DNA of 64,000 nucleotides from Sycon ciliatum (taxonomy: Eukaryota; Porifera; Calcarea; Leucosolenida; Sycettidae), in the NCBI RefSeq assembly GCF_964019385.1, contig NW_027044871.1:197501-261500 (forward strand), read 5' to 3'. The position numbers and the translations under genes were made by a program. The notes under the pieces are model-generated. The model searched no databases. It had not been told where the DNA came from and saw nothing but the letters and a program-made list of their open reading frames with translations. Positions 1 through 27,855 of this stretch are shown here, piece by piece. The stretch's first letter is position 1; each line of letters opens with the position of its first letter.

Positions 1-704
<704 letters not shown>

Positions 705-3700
705 CAAAGAACTTTATTGAAAATCCATGATAATCCATGATAATGTGATCGGAAAGATGATGGAAGAAAAATCCGAATTCGAATCAAATCCAGGCAATTA
801 TTAGCAGTCACTACTATCAAAGCAGATCATTATTCACAATAGCGCAACTTAGAAAGCCGGCCAAAAAGGAAGATATTGAAATTAACCGAAGGCCTCCGCG
901 CACTGCACATGGAGGGCCTTATAATTATATTCCCACTCACAACTGGAGCAAACGGCATTGGTCCAGGAATGAAATTGCTACACGCTTTCGGCAGTATGAA
1001 GCTCTGCACCCACGAAAGCAAGTAATCAGCCAGCGGAGCAAAATAAAAGAGATCCTGCAGCGCAAATGCGACATTACCATTGCATAACTAAGCTCCGGCT
1101 GCTTCTCGACAATGAGCTGAACAATGTTCTTTAGAGCACGGGAACATTCGGAAGCGCACATACCATTGGTCGCGAAAACCAAAGGTGTGAAGGTGCCTCG
1201 CTCAACATCAATCACACGTTGTAGATAGGCCCGTTTCTTCTGTGCTTCGTTACGAGACAACTGGGCAAGTACATCCGATCTCGACAGCAAGGACGCCGAG
1301 GGGTGGGTGACCCTCACATCAAAAAATGCATCTTGCTGTCGAGACCAGAAGCCCCTTGCACAAATGTCCAAACGAGCCTCAGGAGAACGATTGGCAGTGG
1401 CACAATCCAATGACTCACCAGTCAAAGGCAGCAACGTAGGCTCTATCCTTACATCTGAAATGACAGCCGAAAACACCTCCGCCAACAGGTCCCGAATCTC
1501 ATTATGGCGTAGACTTGGGTAGCCCCCTGTTGGACATACCGCAGCGTGATCGAGCGTCATGGCCGCTCCACATACGCAGGATGATGGTAATTCATCCAGT
1601 GGCCAGCCGTAACGAATTGCCACTGCATCACGAAAGGCGGACTTGTTCAAGACGAATCCACAGGAGGCAAGCGGCTCCGCCGTAAGCCAACTTCCCACAC
1701 CGGCATCTCTGGAGGTTTCCAGCAGAACACGCTGAGGGCCACTTAGGGCAGGGGCCAGCTCTGACAGCTGGGTCCTATGCATAGCAGCACGTTGATTGTT
1801 TTGATGTCTCCGGAGAACGCTGGTGTCGGAGACAACCCGAGCCGGCGTCAACTCATTGGACCCCGACCGCAGCATTCGCACGACGGGCCCAGTGACAACT
1901 TCACTTATCCGGCGCTGCACCTCTGCGTCCTCCGACACCACAGGAATAGCGAGGCCACCATATCGCACTGGTAATGCCAGCAGCTTCCGCTCCGAATCAG
2001 AAACCTCAGTCCGGCCAGTTAACGTAGGGATATATTTATTATTTATGACATCATCCAGTGGTCTGTACGAAGAAGCCAACCCTGGATGACTTCGGATGTG
2101 ATAATTCCACTTGCTCTTCATACCACGGACAAATGCGGAATATGCGGCGTGGGGCTGTGTAAGCGAGATGTCAGCCAAGAGGCTCATCTCCCGCACCCAA
2201 CTCGCAATGTGGCTATCGAGATTATCGGCAATGAACGTCGACTGGCCAACAGCACCTCCCAGGTACCTCGCTCCACCAGTTCGTATTGCAATACCAGTGG
2301 CATCGAACATGTCAACGGCCGCCCGCTCCAGATCCGGCTTGACAAGGAGTGTCGTCTTTGAGGCATTGGGGAAATAACCATACTCCGGTCCAATGTCAGA
2401 CAAAGCCAACCAAAACTTGTGCACGTCCATCATCCTTCCACCAGCCTCGCCGTCATCCGCATACCAGCACTGGCCAATAGATGGGTGGTCACTTGACAGG
2501 CGTCTGATCATAGGGCTAATAGCCAGCGCAAACAGTGCCATGGCCAAAGGATCGCCCTGGCAAGTACCCTCTCGAGACAAGATCCTGTCACCACCCGGCA
2601 GAAACAACGATATTGGAGCGCCATATGTGTTTTGGAAGATTGTGGATACGGCAGGACACACTCGAGGAACGTTATGAAGCGCTGCCTGTCTGTTAACAGC
2701 ATTAAATGCATTAGACGCATCTATGAACAAAATAGCCTCTGTTTCCGGATCCAAATACTGGCTCTGCACAGCAAGGACCGCAGCCTCACACGCAGATGGC
2801 ATGCCCACACAAACCTGAAATGGGGCTACAGCCGCAACAACATCAGTGGAGACGCAATCCAATATAGCTTTAGCGATAATACGGCGGTGTACTTCACCAA
2901 CAGCTATCGGTCTCACACCTATGCTGGAAGTAGCGCCAGCAGCATCACCAGCCGACTTCTCCAAGGGAACAAGGCGAGCTGCCACGAACGCTGACAGAAT
3001 CTGAGGATCGACAACCTCCCTGCAGAGTCGCTTCGCTGCTGCAGCCAACGCCGATGCAAGGTTCGCCGATGCCCCCTTGAACACCGTGAGCATTCTCTGC
3101 CAGGCAGCGACGTCCAGTCCCGATGGACCTCCCGACCCAGAACTCTTCATGCGGCCAGCTGTCTTTTTGATTTTTTCTGCTGAAATCGTTTCAAACATAA
3201 TCTGGTTGGGCAGATCTGGTTCACAGTCCAACAATATTCCCTCGGCTGGATCCACAGGAGCAGGGTGCTTCTTCTGAAGCACGTCACGGACCGTCTCACC
3301 CGAGGATTGCACCGCAATATCATCAGACCGGAGAGGTTTGCCACACCGCCCCTCTGACAAACCAGACAGAGCCTGACCCAGCCGACCACCGTGCACAAGC
3401 TTGGCAAAATCCGTGTCCGACATCCCACTGTCTCCACCACCGCCAGCAGACCCCGAGCGGGGACGCAAGTGAGCCTGGACGCAACGGGACTCCTCCAACA
3501 GTGGCTGCAAGTCACCAGCAGCCCACATGTCCATGCGCCGCTGCAGATGCTCTGTATTCTCCTTGCTTCTGCTGTGCGGCTCAGGTCGCTGCAGCAAGAG
3601 GTGACTAGCAACCGCCACACACTCCCAAGCGACACAGGCAGCTGGACCACCAGATGCAAAAGTGTTTATGAAGTCCGCGATAATGTTAACGAAACGCTTG

Positions 3701-4827
3701 CCAGTGGAACCCGAGGGGGTCATAAAAAGGTTCCGCTGCCAGCACACAACCTGTCCATATGCAGTCCGCATCCAAATAGCCAACTCCGCATGCCGTGACC
3801 ATAGAGGAGCAACTAGGGGAGCATGAGCAACCCCAGCAACGACATGGTCGCCACCATCCCCAGACTGCACAGGGCGACTCGCTCCCGAACATCGTGGGGG
3901 CGGCAGATCCACACGCAAACACTCCGAAGACACCGGCGCAGGCGCAGGAGCAGACGCATGAGTATCTCCTGTTGTTCGATCGCGGGAAGACTGAGGCCCG
4001 GAACTTGGTACATGCCCAACCATGCCGCGGCGAGGCAGCGCAGATGCAGAGGCAGGAACAGACACCTGAGGATCTCCTAATGCGTCATCAGGGGAAGACT
4101 GATGTCCGGAACTTGGCGCAGACCCAGCCGTCACCGCCGAGGCAGAGCTCCGAGTTGCTATTGTGCGAGAGTGTGAGCCACATGGCGGAGGAACAGAGCC
4201 CAACACATCCCGGGAACCATGGGGCACCCAGCCAGGAGGTCGAAAAGGTGGAGCGCTACACAACGATTCGTCCACACCCATTCCAACAACTGCGGTCTGC
4301 AGATTCACGTTGCCAAAATTGGTACATTTATTGTCTCTGCCAGGGTAACAGTTGCTGCAGCAGCGTCCATCCGACGCACACGAACATGACTTGCAAGTCC
4401 CAGACGCTCTGCTGCAAGCGCAGCACGGTCGACCGCTCACAGCGCGTGACCGCGACATCCCATTGACACAGCACGGGCACACTGCATGCAAGGACCTAGC
4501 CCTAGCCTTAGGTGTAAACAGTGCGTCTACATACAATGAGTAGTGTCAACTCGACTCGTCCCATACCAAGTACGCATCCAGAGCGCCATTGCAGGCAGTA
4601 CAGGGCCAAACCACAACGTGTGCACAGCACAGCAAGCCAGCTCAAACAGGGCCCAAGGCCCGCACGCTCAAACGTGCCCAGCACGGACCAACGGCTATAA
4701 TGGCCGATTCGCAGCGCAAGAAACCAGCTGAATGAAGGACTGGCGGGCCGCACGAGGCCAGAAGGAAGCAAACTACTCGAGCCGACTCCACATGTCACAA
4801 AGAAAGTAATTAAAAAGGCTTCAAACC

Positions 4828-4828
<1 letters not shown>
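705..4828 (-). mobile_element. RLE-type non-LTR retrotransposon, element 1, inserted in (TAG)n
   Basis: A 4.1-kb unit bounded on both sides by (TAG)n. On its sense (minus) strand it starts at 4828 with a 5' UTR of about 370 bp, carries one long ORF, then a 3' UTR of about 230 bp with an AATAAA signal (near 714-719) a few bases before a (CTA)n junction at 704. Joining the flanks recreates an uninterrupted TAG repeat in phase. No separate target duplication can be recognised because the target is itself a repeat. The single open ORF suggests a fairly recent insertion. Confidence 0.9.
937..4458 (-). CDS. LINE polyprotein: CxC-like domain, reverse transcriptase, RLE endonuclease
   Basis: The open frame extends to 4536, but Met at 4458 (27th codon) gives an N-terminus (SRSRAVSGRPCCACS) that lines up with the starts of the two sister elements. 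Order: a Cys-rich segment with C-x2-C, C-x2-C-x-C and a final C-x-N; a low-complexity Pro/Ser linker; RT with motif A FIDASNAFNAVNR (about residue 577), motif B CQGDPLAM and motif C YADD (about 665); then a CxC...H...C knuckle (CVCGAA...DHAAVC) and a PD-(D/E)xK-like core ARLDI...FFDVRV near residues 1020-1045. It should copy its RNA at a nicked chromosomal target by target-primed reverse transcription. RT and RLE are recognised with confidence. The clade (R2/HERO/NeSL-like group) is not resolved by eye. No frameshift is seen. Confidence 0.9.
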   Translation of the reverse strand: MSRSRAVSGRPCCACSRASGTCKSCSCASDGRCCSNCYPGRDNKCTNFGNVNLQTAVVGMGVDESLCSAPPFRPPGWVPHGSRDVLGSVPPPCGSHSRTIATRSSASAVTAGSAPSSGHQSSPDDALGDPQVSVPASASALPRRGMVGHVPSSGPQSSRDRTTGDTHASAPAPAPVSSECLRVDLPPPRCSGASRPVQSGDGGDHVVAGVAHAPLVAPLWSRHAELAIWMRTAYGQVVCWQRNLFMTPSGSTGKRFVNIIADFINTFASGGPAACVAWECVAVASHLLLQRPEPHSRSKENTEHLQRRMDMWAAGDLQPLLEESRCVQAHLRPRSGSAGGGGDSGMSDTDFAKLVHGGRLGQALSGLSEGRCGKPLRSDDIAVQSSGETVRDVLQKKHPAPVDPAEGILLDCEPDLPNQIMFETISAEKIKKTAGRMKSSGSGGPSGLDVAAWQRMLTVFKGASANLASALAAAAKRLCREVVDPQILSAFVAARLVPLEKSAGDAAGATSSIGVRPIAVGEVHRRIIAKAILDCVSTDVVAAVAPFQVCVGMPSACEAAVLAVQSQYLDPETEAILFIDASNAFNAVNRQAALHNVPRVCPAVSTIFQNTYGAPISLFLPGGDRILSREGTCQGDPLAMALFALAISPMIRRLSSDHPSIGQCWYADDGEAGGRMMDVHKFWLALSDIGPEYGYFPNASKTTLLVKPDLERAAVDMFDATGIAIRTGGARYLGGAVGQSTFIADNLDSHIASWVREMSLLADISLTQPHAAYSAFVRGMKSKWNYHIRSHPGLASSYRPLDDVINNKYIPTLTGRTEVSDSERKLLALPVRYGGLAIPVVSEDAEVQRRISEVVTGPVVRMLRSGSNELTPARVVSDTSVLRRHQNNQRAAMHRTQLSELAPALSGPQRVLLETSRDAGVGSWLTAEPLASCGFVLNKSAFRDAVAIRYGWPLDELPSSCVCGAAMTLDHAAVCPTGGYPSLRHNEIRDLLAEVFSAVISDVRIEPTLLPLTGESLDCATANRSPEARLDICARGFWSRQQDAFFDVRVTHPSASLLSRSDVLAQLSRNEAQKKRAYLQRVIDVERGTFTPLVFATNGMCASECSRALKNIVQLIVEKQPELSYAMVMSHLRCRISFILLRWLITCFRGCRASYCRKRVAISFLDQCRLLQL

Positions 4829-20385
<15,557 letters not shown>

Positions 20386-21365
20386 AGCCAACACCAAATC
20401 TCCAATCGCTAGTACAAGTAGCTCTTCACTAAATCATGCCTAGTGCATGCTTGCAGTGATATTTTCAGCAAGAGCGCTGCAGTTACTGCTGAGGAGATAT
20501 ATTGCGTCCTTGAAGTCGAAGGCGCTCATCAAAGATGTCTTGCCATCAATTCTTGGCCTTATGCAGGCACGAGGTGGTCTCCCGTGGCATTGGCCATATT
20601 ACCCCGAGCTGCACTTGCTCGAGGAGCACGTTGTTTCGCTCATGGAAGTCCTTCGTGTTGGACTGAGTAGGCTTGCTGAGAGAACAGAGCGCTGAATCCA
20701 TCCACGTCCACAACTACGAATAATTTACAAAACCATTCCGACTGCAGATCAGCGCTTGAAAACGGCGATGCAAATCAGCGACGTTGGGCTTCTCCATTCA
20801 AAAGTAGAGCCTTCCTAACGAAGCAATTCTCATGTGACACTACATAGTCTCTCAAGCACTCTAGTTCAGGTCTTCTTCTCTCCACTCCATTATCATTTCG
20901 ATCTTCACTCGGTCGACGTGATGGTAGTAGCTATGTAAATAATAAATAATGATGGATTCCTCCCGATCCTCGTCGCGGCTAAAATTTGTTCGGTGTTTGT
21001 CTAAATTCTCAAACTGACAGGGTTTACAAGAGAAATGTACCTAATTTTGTGCGATTGATGCAAATAAATCGGAATATGTCTGACTTCATAAATCCGTGCG
21101 GTAAACCGCATGAAAGGACGCCATGTCATTAGATGGTGCACATGAAGTCACCATGGGACGGCGTTCTCTTCTTCTCTCTTCGTTGCCCCTCCGGGGTCCA
21201 CATGACACTTGTGGTAGTGGCTCGACAGGACAGGACAGGACACGTGTGCGTGTGTGTGCGTTTGCGAGTCTGTGTGTTGTGTTTTTGCGAGCCTGTGTGT
21301 TGTGTGTTTGCGAGTCTGTGTGTGTTTGTGTGTTTGTGTGCGTGTGTGCGGGCGCGTGGTTGTGT
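20386..21365. other. Sequence without recognisable genes, ending in GT-rich tract
   Basis: No convincing exon, RNA gene or terminal inverted repeat was found here. The last 130 bp (about 21240-21365) are a degenerate GT-rich tract that supplies the target site of the hAT-type element that follows. Confidence 0.6.
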
Positions 21366-21578
21366 CTGTGTGGTAGGCCTTGACGGATTATGCTAATATT
21401 TTCGTGAAATTATGCTTTTCGCATTGCTGAAAAAATTGCAGAATTATGCTATTTTCATGCTAAAAGTTATCATATTATGCCGCATTATGCTCACATAATA
21501 TTACACATAATATTATGATAATATTATAATATTACACATAATATTATTTGAAACTTGGGTATTGAGCCAATAATAACA

Positions 21579-22167
21579 GTAGAAAGGAAAAGGACATATG
21601 GAAGCGAGTTAAGAGTAACTCTCCACCACTGTAACTAGATACTATATACAGTCAGAAAGTGCAACAACTAGGCACAAAACTGACAGAGTACTGAGACATT
21701 CGACGTCCTGACATCTAGCTTCAACACATCTCCGTAGCGCTAACCGACAGCCTTCCAACTTGGAAGGTTCAAGGTTATCTTTGATATTTTTGACCCACTC
21801 AAGTTGGGTGGTGTGCTGCTTTGCTGCTTCGAATTGTAGTTAGACCACTTTGTCAAATCGCCTACTGGTCTCGTCATCGTCCAGTGACAATCGACATTCT
21901 TTGTTCCGTTGGGACTGTAGCTTGTGCTCGTTTTCGTTGCGCTTGCCTTCCCCTCTTTGGTCTTTCCATAACCTTGAACCTTCCAAGTTGGAAGGCTGTC
22001 GGTTAGCGCTACGGAGATGTGTTGAAGCTAGGTGTCAGGACGTCGAATGTCTCAGTACTCTGTCAGTTTTGTGCCTAGTTGTTGCACTTTCTGACTGTAT
22101 ATAGTATCTAGTTACAGTGGTGGAGAGTTACTCTTAACTCGTTTCCATATGTCCTTTTCCTTTCTAC
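21579..22167. mobile_element. Fold-back MITE, 200-bp arms (family a, copy 1)
   Basis: Left arm 21579-21778 is nearly a perfect reverse complement of right arm 21968-22167, with a 189-bp centre. Outer ends read GTAGAAAGGAAAAGGACATA. A diverged second copy lies at about 37895-38740. No coding potential. Confidence 0.9.
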
Positions 22168-22223
22168 ATAATATTATGATAATATTATTGTATACAAATA
22201 ACCTACGTAGAGATAATAATTTT

Positions 22224-22843
22224 AATATAGCTATGAATAGGATGAAGGCCGCAGACATCACGCAACTACGTTACTTGTTTGACATGTATTACTGTGTATT
22301 TTATAACAAAAATATTATTGAAAACCCAGAATCGATTTTCTCGTTCCTATCATCAGTGGGAAAAAACGGGACTTAGGATACAACCAAAGAAACTGAAGTT
22401 AAGTACTGTAAATAGAAAGGTGTTAGAAATAACATCAAGATACAAGTGCAATAAAACCACTAGAGGAAACGCAAAAAAGGGTAACAAGATTACATAACCA
22501 AAGGCGAGAAGGCACTGAACGAAGTGTCAACCTACGAATACAACTTCAGTGCAACAATGTGCTCTTTTTGCTTACACAAAACAGGCTTATGAATACGTAT
22601 ACAAACTGCCTCTAGGACTTTCAACTGTTGGACATAACGCGCACGACACAGTACAGAAAAATGAGAGTCATCATACACACCAAGACAATCAGGACGAGAT
22701 AACAAGTGTAGATACACAGAGAGAGAGAAAATCGATTCTGGGTTTTCAATAATATTTTTGTTATAAAATACACAGTAATACATGTCAAACAAGTAACGTA
22801 GTTGCGTGATGTCTGCGGCCTTCATCCTATTCATAGCTATATT
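22224..22843. mobile_element. Fold-back MITE, 120-bp arms
   Basis: Arms 22224-22343 and 22725-22843 are inverted copies (outer end AATATAGCTATGAATAGGAT) with a 380-bp centre. AATATTAT-rich sequence flanks both sides. It lies inside the hAT-type element, so it is a nested insertion. Confidence 0.88.
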
Positions 22844-23480
22844 ATAATATTATTGCCTCATTATTGCCAGTCATACTGCCTCTGTAATTATTATTATCAT
22901 CGTTCTAGCTCTTTTTTTCCCCTCTCATAGTCCTGTTTATCATGTTCAGCATAAGCGAAGTTGTGGATCATGCTTGCATGGTTGACTCCAACGCGTACAT
23001 GCAAGTAAATAATAATAATAATATGCTGCTAATGGTTCTGTGCGAAATAACAGGGAAATTTTTTTGTAGAGGGCGTTGTACTGTAGTAGCAAAAGTTCAA
23101 CGGGGTCAACGCACCGTCCGACCTAGCTACGACCGTCGCTGATTGTAGTGAACTGGACATGTTATCAAGGGAGTCGTAAACGTACGACTTCCTGGTGCAT
23201 CTACTTGTACTTGTAGAACATGACTGTACAACTGTATGGAATTTGATGCGAACAGGCGGATTATTCCAATTTATGTGATTCGTATGCAATTTGCCTCGAA
23301 TTATGCGATTATTCGATTTTGGTAGGAATTATGCGAAAAATTATGCTAGCATAATCCGTCAAGGCCTACTGTGTGGACTTTCTTATAATATTGTATTTTC
23401 TGGGTTTTCTCTCTTCAGGGTTCTGACTAGGTTCTCTATCTTGTGCTTTGTCGTTGTGTCGTGTTGTTTTTTGTCACCAG

Positions 23481-23706
23481 TCTGGAGAGGCAAGGCACAT
23501 GGCTAGTTCAAGACAATGTGGGCCTTACATCACGACTCCGGCATTGCCGGCAGGTAATGACGATGGAATTCACCCCTTGCCGGCGATGGAATTAATCAAC
23601 CCTACAGAAGTGCCTCGCAGTGCCCCCACCGCTGCTGCATCTGTTGCTGCTGCTGCTGCTGCTGCAGCCAGTGCCCCACACGGACATAGTGAAGAGGAAT
23701 TCCAAG
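23481..23706 (+). CDS. Host gene exon A (start codon exon), unknown family
   Basis: A pyrimidine-rich tract ending CACCAG precedes 23481 and the exon closes with AAG|GTATGA at 23706. ATG at 23499 (GCACATGG) is the likely start, leaving 18 nt of 5' UTR in the exon. It encodes a Pro/Ala-rich N-terminus with an eight-Ala run made from GCT repeats and an acidic end (HSEEEFQ). It ends in phase 1, which fits the next exon at 36485. Intron 1 would be 12.8 kb and is packed with retrotransposons. The start could instead lie in an upstream exon that I do not see. Confidence 0.6.
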
Positions 23707-23738
23707 GTATGACCAGGGCCAGTACAACAGCACTGTTT

Positions 23739-26030
23739 GTTTGTTTCTTTCTTTTATTGAATTCGTTTAGAGCACAGGCAATTCTGCCTTCTCACCAGAG
23801 GAAAAACCTCCGGTTCCTGCTAGGAACGAATATAATATTATGAGACAAGGAAATATTAAAAAGAATCATAACATGATAATTCCAAAGCACAAAGTATGTA
23901 TATAATTCAAATAGGTGTATGTGTGTAAGCATGCAGTGAAGAACACACAGAGAAAACATGCAGTAATGTGTTGGGATGCCGAGCAAGGAAGGAGCGCGAT
24001 TAGCACTGGTTACAAATTACATTTAATTCTGTTCAGAGCCAGTTTAAAGGCAAAGGCCGCACTGTGGAGGCGAATATCGCTGGGAAGGGCATTCGAAAGA
24101 GTGCTTCCCACAAATGTCAATGACTGACGACCGAAAGGTCCAGGAAGGAAAGGCACTTGCAGTAGCCGCTGTTCCTGTCCTCGAGTAATTCGGCGATCAT
24201 CCCGGGATGCTTGGCCTGTATTAGCCATCAACTGAAAGTAGGTGCAGAAAAGAGGACTTGCAAGATCATGTAGGCAACGGAAAACAAAGAACAAAACCTT
24301 GTAGTGAAAAATGTGAGTTAGGGATCGAATAGATAAGCGCACGAGGAGGGGGGCTGCGGATGCACGGCTGGAGAGTCAGAAAATTTCACGAATTACGGAT
24401 TTGCTGGATTTTATTAAACGACTCTGCAGCTGCTGTGTGAGCGACGGGAAGAATGAATTGGATGCGTACGTTAGTCGTGCTTGCACAATGCCAATGTACA
24501 CATTGCGGGCTCTTATGGGCAGAGATCGCCCATGGCGCCATAGCTGGCTGATGGCGACTGACGCCTTCTGCATAACACTGAAGACATGTGGCTGCCAGGA
24601 TAGCTGATCATCAATGGTTACGCCAAGGTATTTGGCAGTGGAGGTAACAGTTAAGGCTTGATCCTTACATTTCACGACTGGTATGTTGCCAGTGAGTCCC
24701 CAAGGTTGAATTACCATGACTTGGGTTTTGCCAGTATTCAGCAGAAGCCCAATTTCGGAGAGCCAGTCAGACAGACGTGTCACAGCCGTAGTCAACGTCT
24801 TGCAAACAGTGTCTAGATCTGAATCAGAATAATCTAGGATGATGTCGTCCGCAAACTCCTGATAAACCACAATGCAAGGTATGACGTCGGAAATGTCACT
24901 CGTGTAAAGGAAAAAGAGAAGCGGCCCAAGAACACTGCCTTGGGGCACACCTCTTGAGCATGGGACTGCATCAGAGAGAGCCTCACACACCTTGACACGC
25001 TGAGAAGGACCAGGCTAGCCAACCATAACAATACGCTGCCATTGACTCCCAGGGTGAATCGTTTATCAATCAGACGTTGATGTTGGACACGGTCAAACGC
25101 TTTTGACATGTCAACCATCACAATACCTGTTTCTTTACGCTCTTGTTTGGCCAACAGCCAACGGTTGGCGGCTAGAACTAATGCATCTTCGGTAGAGTGC
25201 ATTTTCCTGTAGGCAAACTGACTGCTAGGTAATATGCTATGTTGCGTGAGGTGTGCTGTGAGTTGCTTCTTTACAAAGAACTCCAAAATCCGGGACAGAA
25301 TAGGGAGCAATGACAATGCTCTATAGCTAGTAGGGGATGTTGCATCGCCACTCTTGAACAGTGAATGTGTGATGTTTTAAAACACACTGGCACAGTTCCT
25401 GATGTCAAGGATGCATTGACTACGGTGGTAAATGGAGGTGCCAGGACGTCTGAATACTGCTGCAGTACAATTCCAAGAATTTTGTCACTCCCAGATGCTT
25501 TGTGAGGACTCACAGTTTGCAAGCATTGTGCAACATCAGACACGCTTACCAGCTGAAATGTTGAGAAGCTAGATGGAGAGGCTGGACCATGTGGTATATG
25601 CAGCTCAGGTGGCCGCATAGGGTCATGCACAATGTCTCCGAACAATTTACTGAGTGACTCAAGCGGCGCTTCAGGTTCTTTCCGTGTCTTCTGTAGGCCT
25701 GTGACATCGTTCATGACAGCCCCAAGTTGCCGTTGATCTGATGTATCACATCTCTCAGCGAAGTACAAGTTGCGCAGCCTCCTGTCCAACTTCCGTGCTT
25801 TGGAGCGAGCTGATCGGTGTGCTTCTTGAAGGTTCTGATCGGTTTTGTCTCGGAGCCAGAGACGATGCGCCCGGTTCCGTTCACGAACACTTGCGACTAA
25901 CTCATCTGTAATCCAGGGGCAAGGACGTCGAGATTTGCGGTGCCGTTCCCGAAGTGGAGCATGTTTGTCTAGAGTGGTCTGGATTCCCGCAGTGAGTGAC
26001 GACGCAAGCACATCCACACAGATAGTCTAA
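23739..26030 (-). pseudogene. LINE 3' half: RT and C-terminus, multiply frameshifted
   Basis: Minus-strand order: linker after the endonuclease (26017-25330; DKHAPLRERHRK and WITDELVASVRERNRAH are typical), RT with motif A VMVDMSKAFDRVQH, motif B GVPQGSVLGPLLFF, motif C FADDIILDYSD, and a C-terminal segment with LPSDIR (24342-24010). Frameshifts or stops break it near 25330-25370, 25000 and 24360. The 3' end (about 23739-23790) has a small hairpin, GAATTC, AATAAAAG and an AAAC-rich tail. It resembles CR1/L2-type elements. Its 5' half is probably the endonuclease fragment at 34507-35590, displaced by an insertion. Confidence 0.85.
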
Positions 26031-26084
26031 GGTCCAAGGTGGTATTTTCTAGAAACTCGTAACCTATAGGAGCTCACACATTTT

Positions 26085-27449
26085 TTAGAGCTGTTTCTCA
26101 CGCAGTCCACGGTACACATGGATGGTGCTATCATGCTTGAGCGAGTCGATGGTGAGAGTGGCAGAGATCTTGCCAGCTGAAACGAGACGTTCGCCATTGG
26201 CAGCATGCACATTATCATGGTCTGTGGCCAGATTCTCCACAAAACCACCGAGATGCGCTAACTGATCGACGCCAATAGCGTCAATGTCACTTCCCGTATC
26301 GGGGATCCATTCTAGGGAGGTAGCGTCAGGTTCAGTGCACAAATGCGTGTCGACTGGCACCGTAGGAGATGCATCACACTCAGCGCGGTGGAGCTGTAGT
26401 CGTCCCAGCGTGCGCTGCGAGGACTGGTCAGCCGGTTTGCGGGATATTCTGCACACCGCTTGGAAATGTCCAATAGTCTTGCAGCCGCTACACTTCTTGT
26501 CGTGTGCAGGAAACTGCGACTTGCTGGCGTGGGGAGTGCGACCACAATTCGGACATTTCGATGGCGTGGCAGACGGCTGTTGCTGTCGCGGGTTACTGCC
26601 GTGTTTAGACCGCTGATAATTTGTTTTCCGAGCGGCATTGACGGAGCTAGTGCCAGGGATACTGCTGCTCGTCCGAGAGGCTGCCTCCTCTGCTCGACAC
26701 AATTTAATGACCTTCTCCAACGTTAGATCGGTGGTGGCAAGGAGTTTATGGCGTGTCTCCGTGTCGAGAATGCCAGTAACCAGGCGATCATGCATGGTCT
26801 CGTCGTGCCTGGTACGCTGTCCGTGCTGGCATTGGCGGCATACTCTGCTTGAACAGAAGTTGCAGAGTGCAGCTTCGCTGAAATCGCAGCAATTGTGGAT
26901 CTCCCTGAGGGAAGTCAGGGAGTGATCGAAAGACTCTCCATGCTGCTGTTGGCGGGCATAGAAGGCGATCCGGTCCAGCAGAGGGTTCCGCTGGCCGCGA
27001 ATGTATGCCTGTACAGCCTTGATGAGATCGTCGTCGTCGTGGTTGTCAGCCAGAGGAATTGTGCCCTCACGAAAAAATCTCCGGAGGCCCTCGTCCAGGC
27101 ACTGACGAACCGTTGCCACTCTGGTGGCATTGTCCTGGGAATCCAGGTGCTGGCACCGGGCGTAGTCCCGCCAAAGACCTTCCCATGCGGCAAACTCTGC
27201 GAGAGAGGCAGAGGCAAGTAACAGAGGGCGATGGACTGAAACTGGTCTCGCCGGAGGTACATGTTCTCGTGCCGGTGGGGCTGGGGGTGGACGGTGTGGT
27301 CGTGGAGGTTGAGAAATGCTCCTCAAAGTTCGCTCCACGAGCTGTGTTGGGTGTTGCTCGCGGGTGGCGGCGGTCTCCATCTGCTGTCTCATGAGCTGGG
27401 TGAGGGCAGCAATGTCAGGGTTCAGTACTTGTGTGTCTGATTCCGCCAT
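26085..27449 (-). CDS. Gag-protease fragment of a Gypsy-like LTR retrotransposon
   Basis: 454 residues open throughout. The N-terminal half resembles a Gag capsid (WEGLWRDYARCQHL... through HDRLVTGILD). Two zinc knuckles follow, CPNCGRTPHASKSQFPAHDKKC-like (about residues 300-320) and CSGCKTIGHFQAVC, then an aspartic protease active site WIPDTGSDIDAIG (about 385). Gag would package the RNA and the protease would process the polyprotein. The frame stops shortly after the protease core and no RT or integrase follows on the left, where LINE sequence begins within 55 bp, so the element is truncated. LTRs were not identified. Confidence 0.8.
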   Translation of the reverse strand: MAESDTQVLNPDIAALTQLMRQQMETAATREQHPTQLVERTLRSISQPPRPHRPPPAPPAREHVPPARPVSVHRPLLLASASLAEFAAWEGLWRDYARCQHLDSQDNATRVATVRQCLDEGLRRFFREGTIPLADNHDDDDLIKAVQAYIRGQRNPLLDRIAFYARQQQHGESFDHSLTSLREIHNCCDFSEAALCNFCSSRVCRQCQHGQRTRHDETMHDRLVTGILDTETRHKLLATTDLTLEKVIKLCRAEEAASRTSSSIPGTSSVNAARKTNYQRSKHGSNPRQQQPSATPSKCPNCGRTPHASKSQFPAHDKKCSGCKTIGHFQAVCRISRKPADQSSQRTLGRLQLHRAECDASPTVPVDTHLCTEPDATSLEWIPDTGSDIDAIGVDQLAHLGGFVENLATDHDNVHAANGERLVSAGKISATLTIDSLKHDSTIHVYRGLREKQL

Positions 27450-27855
27450 GCCGAAACGGAAATTTCAAATAATTATTTCACTATATTTGAGAGACGAAAC
27501 GCCAGAGGTACTAGCAAGACCCAGGACTGAGAAAGATTAACGGAAACTGCTACTGAAACAAGTTCACTGCGCCATGTGGTATCATCAAGTCTATGTGATG
27601 ATTAGTTATATTGAAATAGAATAATGCAACGAAGGACTGAGAGAGGACGACTCGTCAGGAAACTACCAAGGAAAGACTGAACAGCAACAAGAGACATGCA
27701 GTGTCGATTGTGGGCACGGAGTACATACATGCATGCATAGTATGAGTAGTATGCTGTAAGGTTGTACGCACGTCCATGCAAGGAGATGCAGTAGCATAAT
27801 AAGAAACATGAGAGTGCAAATATGTACGATGTACACGGGTATACCACACTGACTA

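Larger units (their letters stand above)
21374..23368. mobile_element. hAT-type DNA element (non-autonomous) with nested palindromic MITEs
   Basis: Terminal inverted repeats begin TAGGCCTTGACGGATTATGC on both ends, flanked by an exact 8-bp direct repeat CTGTGTGG (21366-21373 and 23369-23376). An 8-bp duplication and short TIR are typical of the hAT superfamily. No transposase frame is visible inside. Much of the 2 kb is made of two fold-back elements (21579-22167 and 22224-22843), so the core is a MITE-like carrier. Confidence 0.88.
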
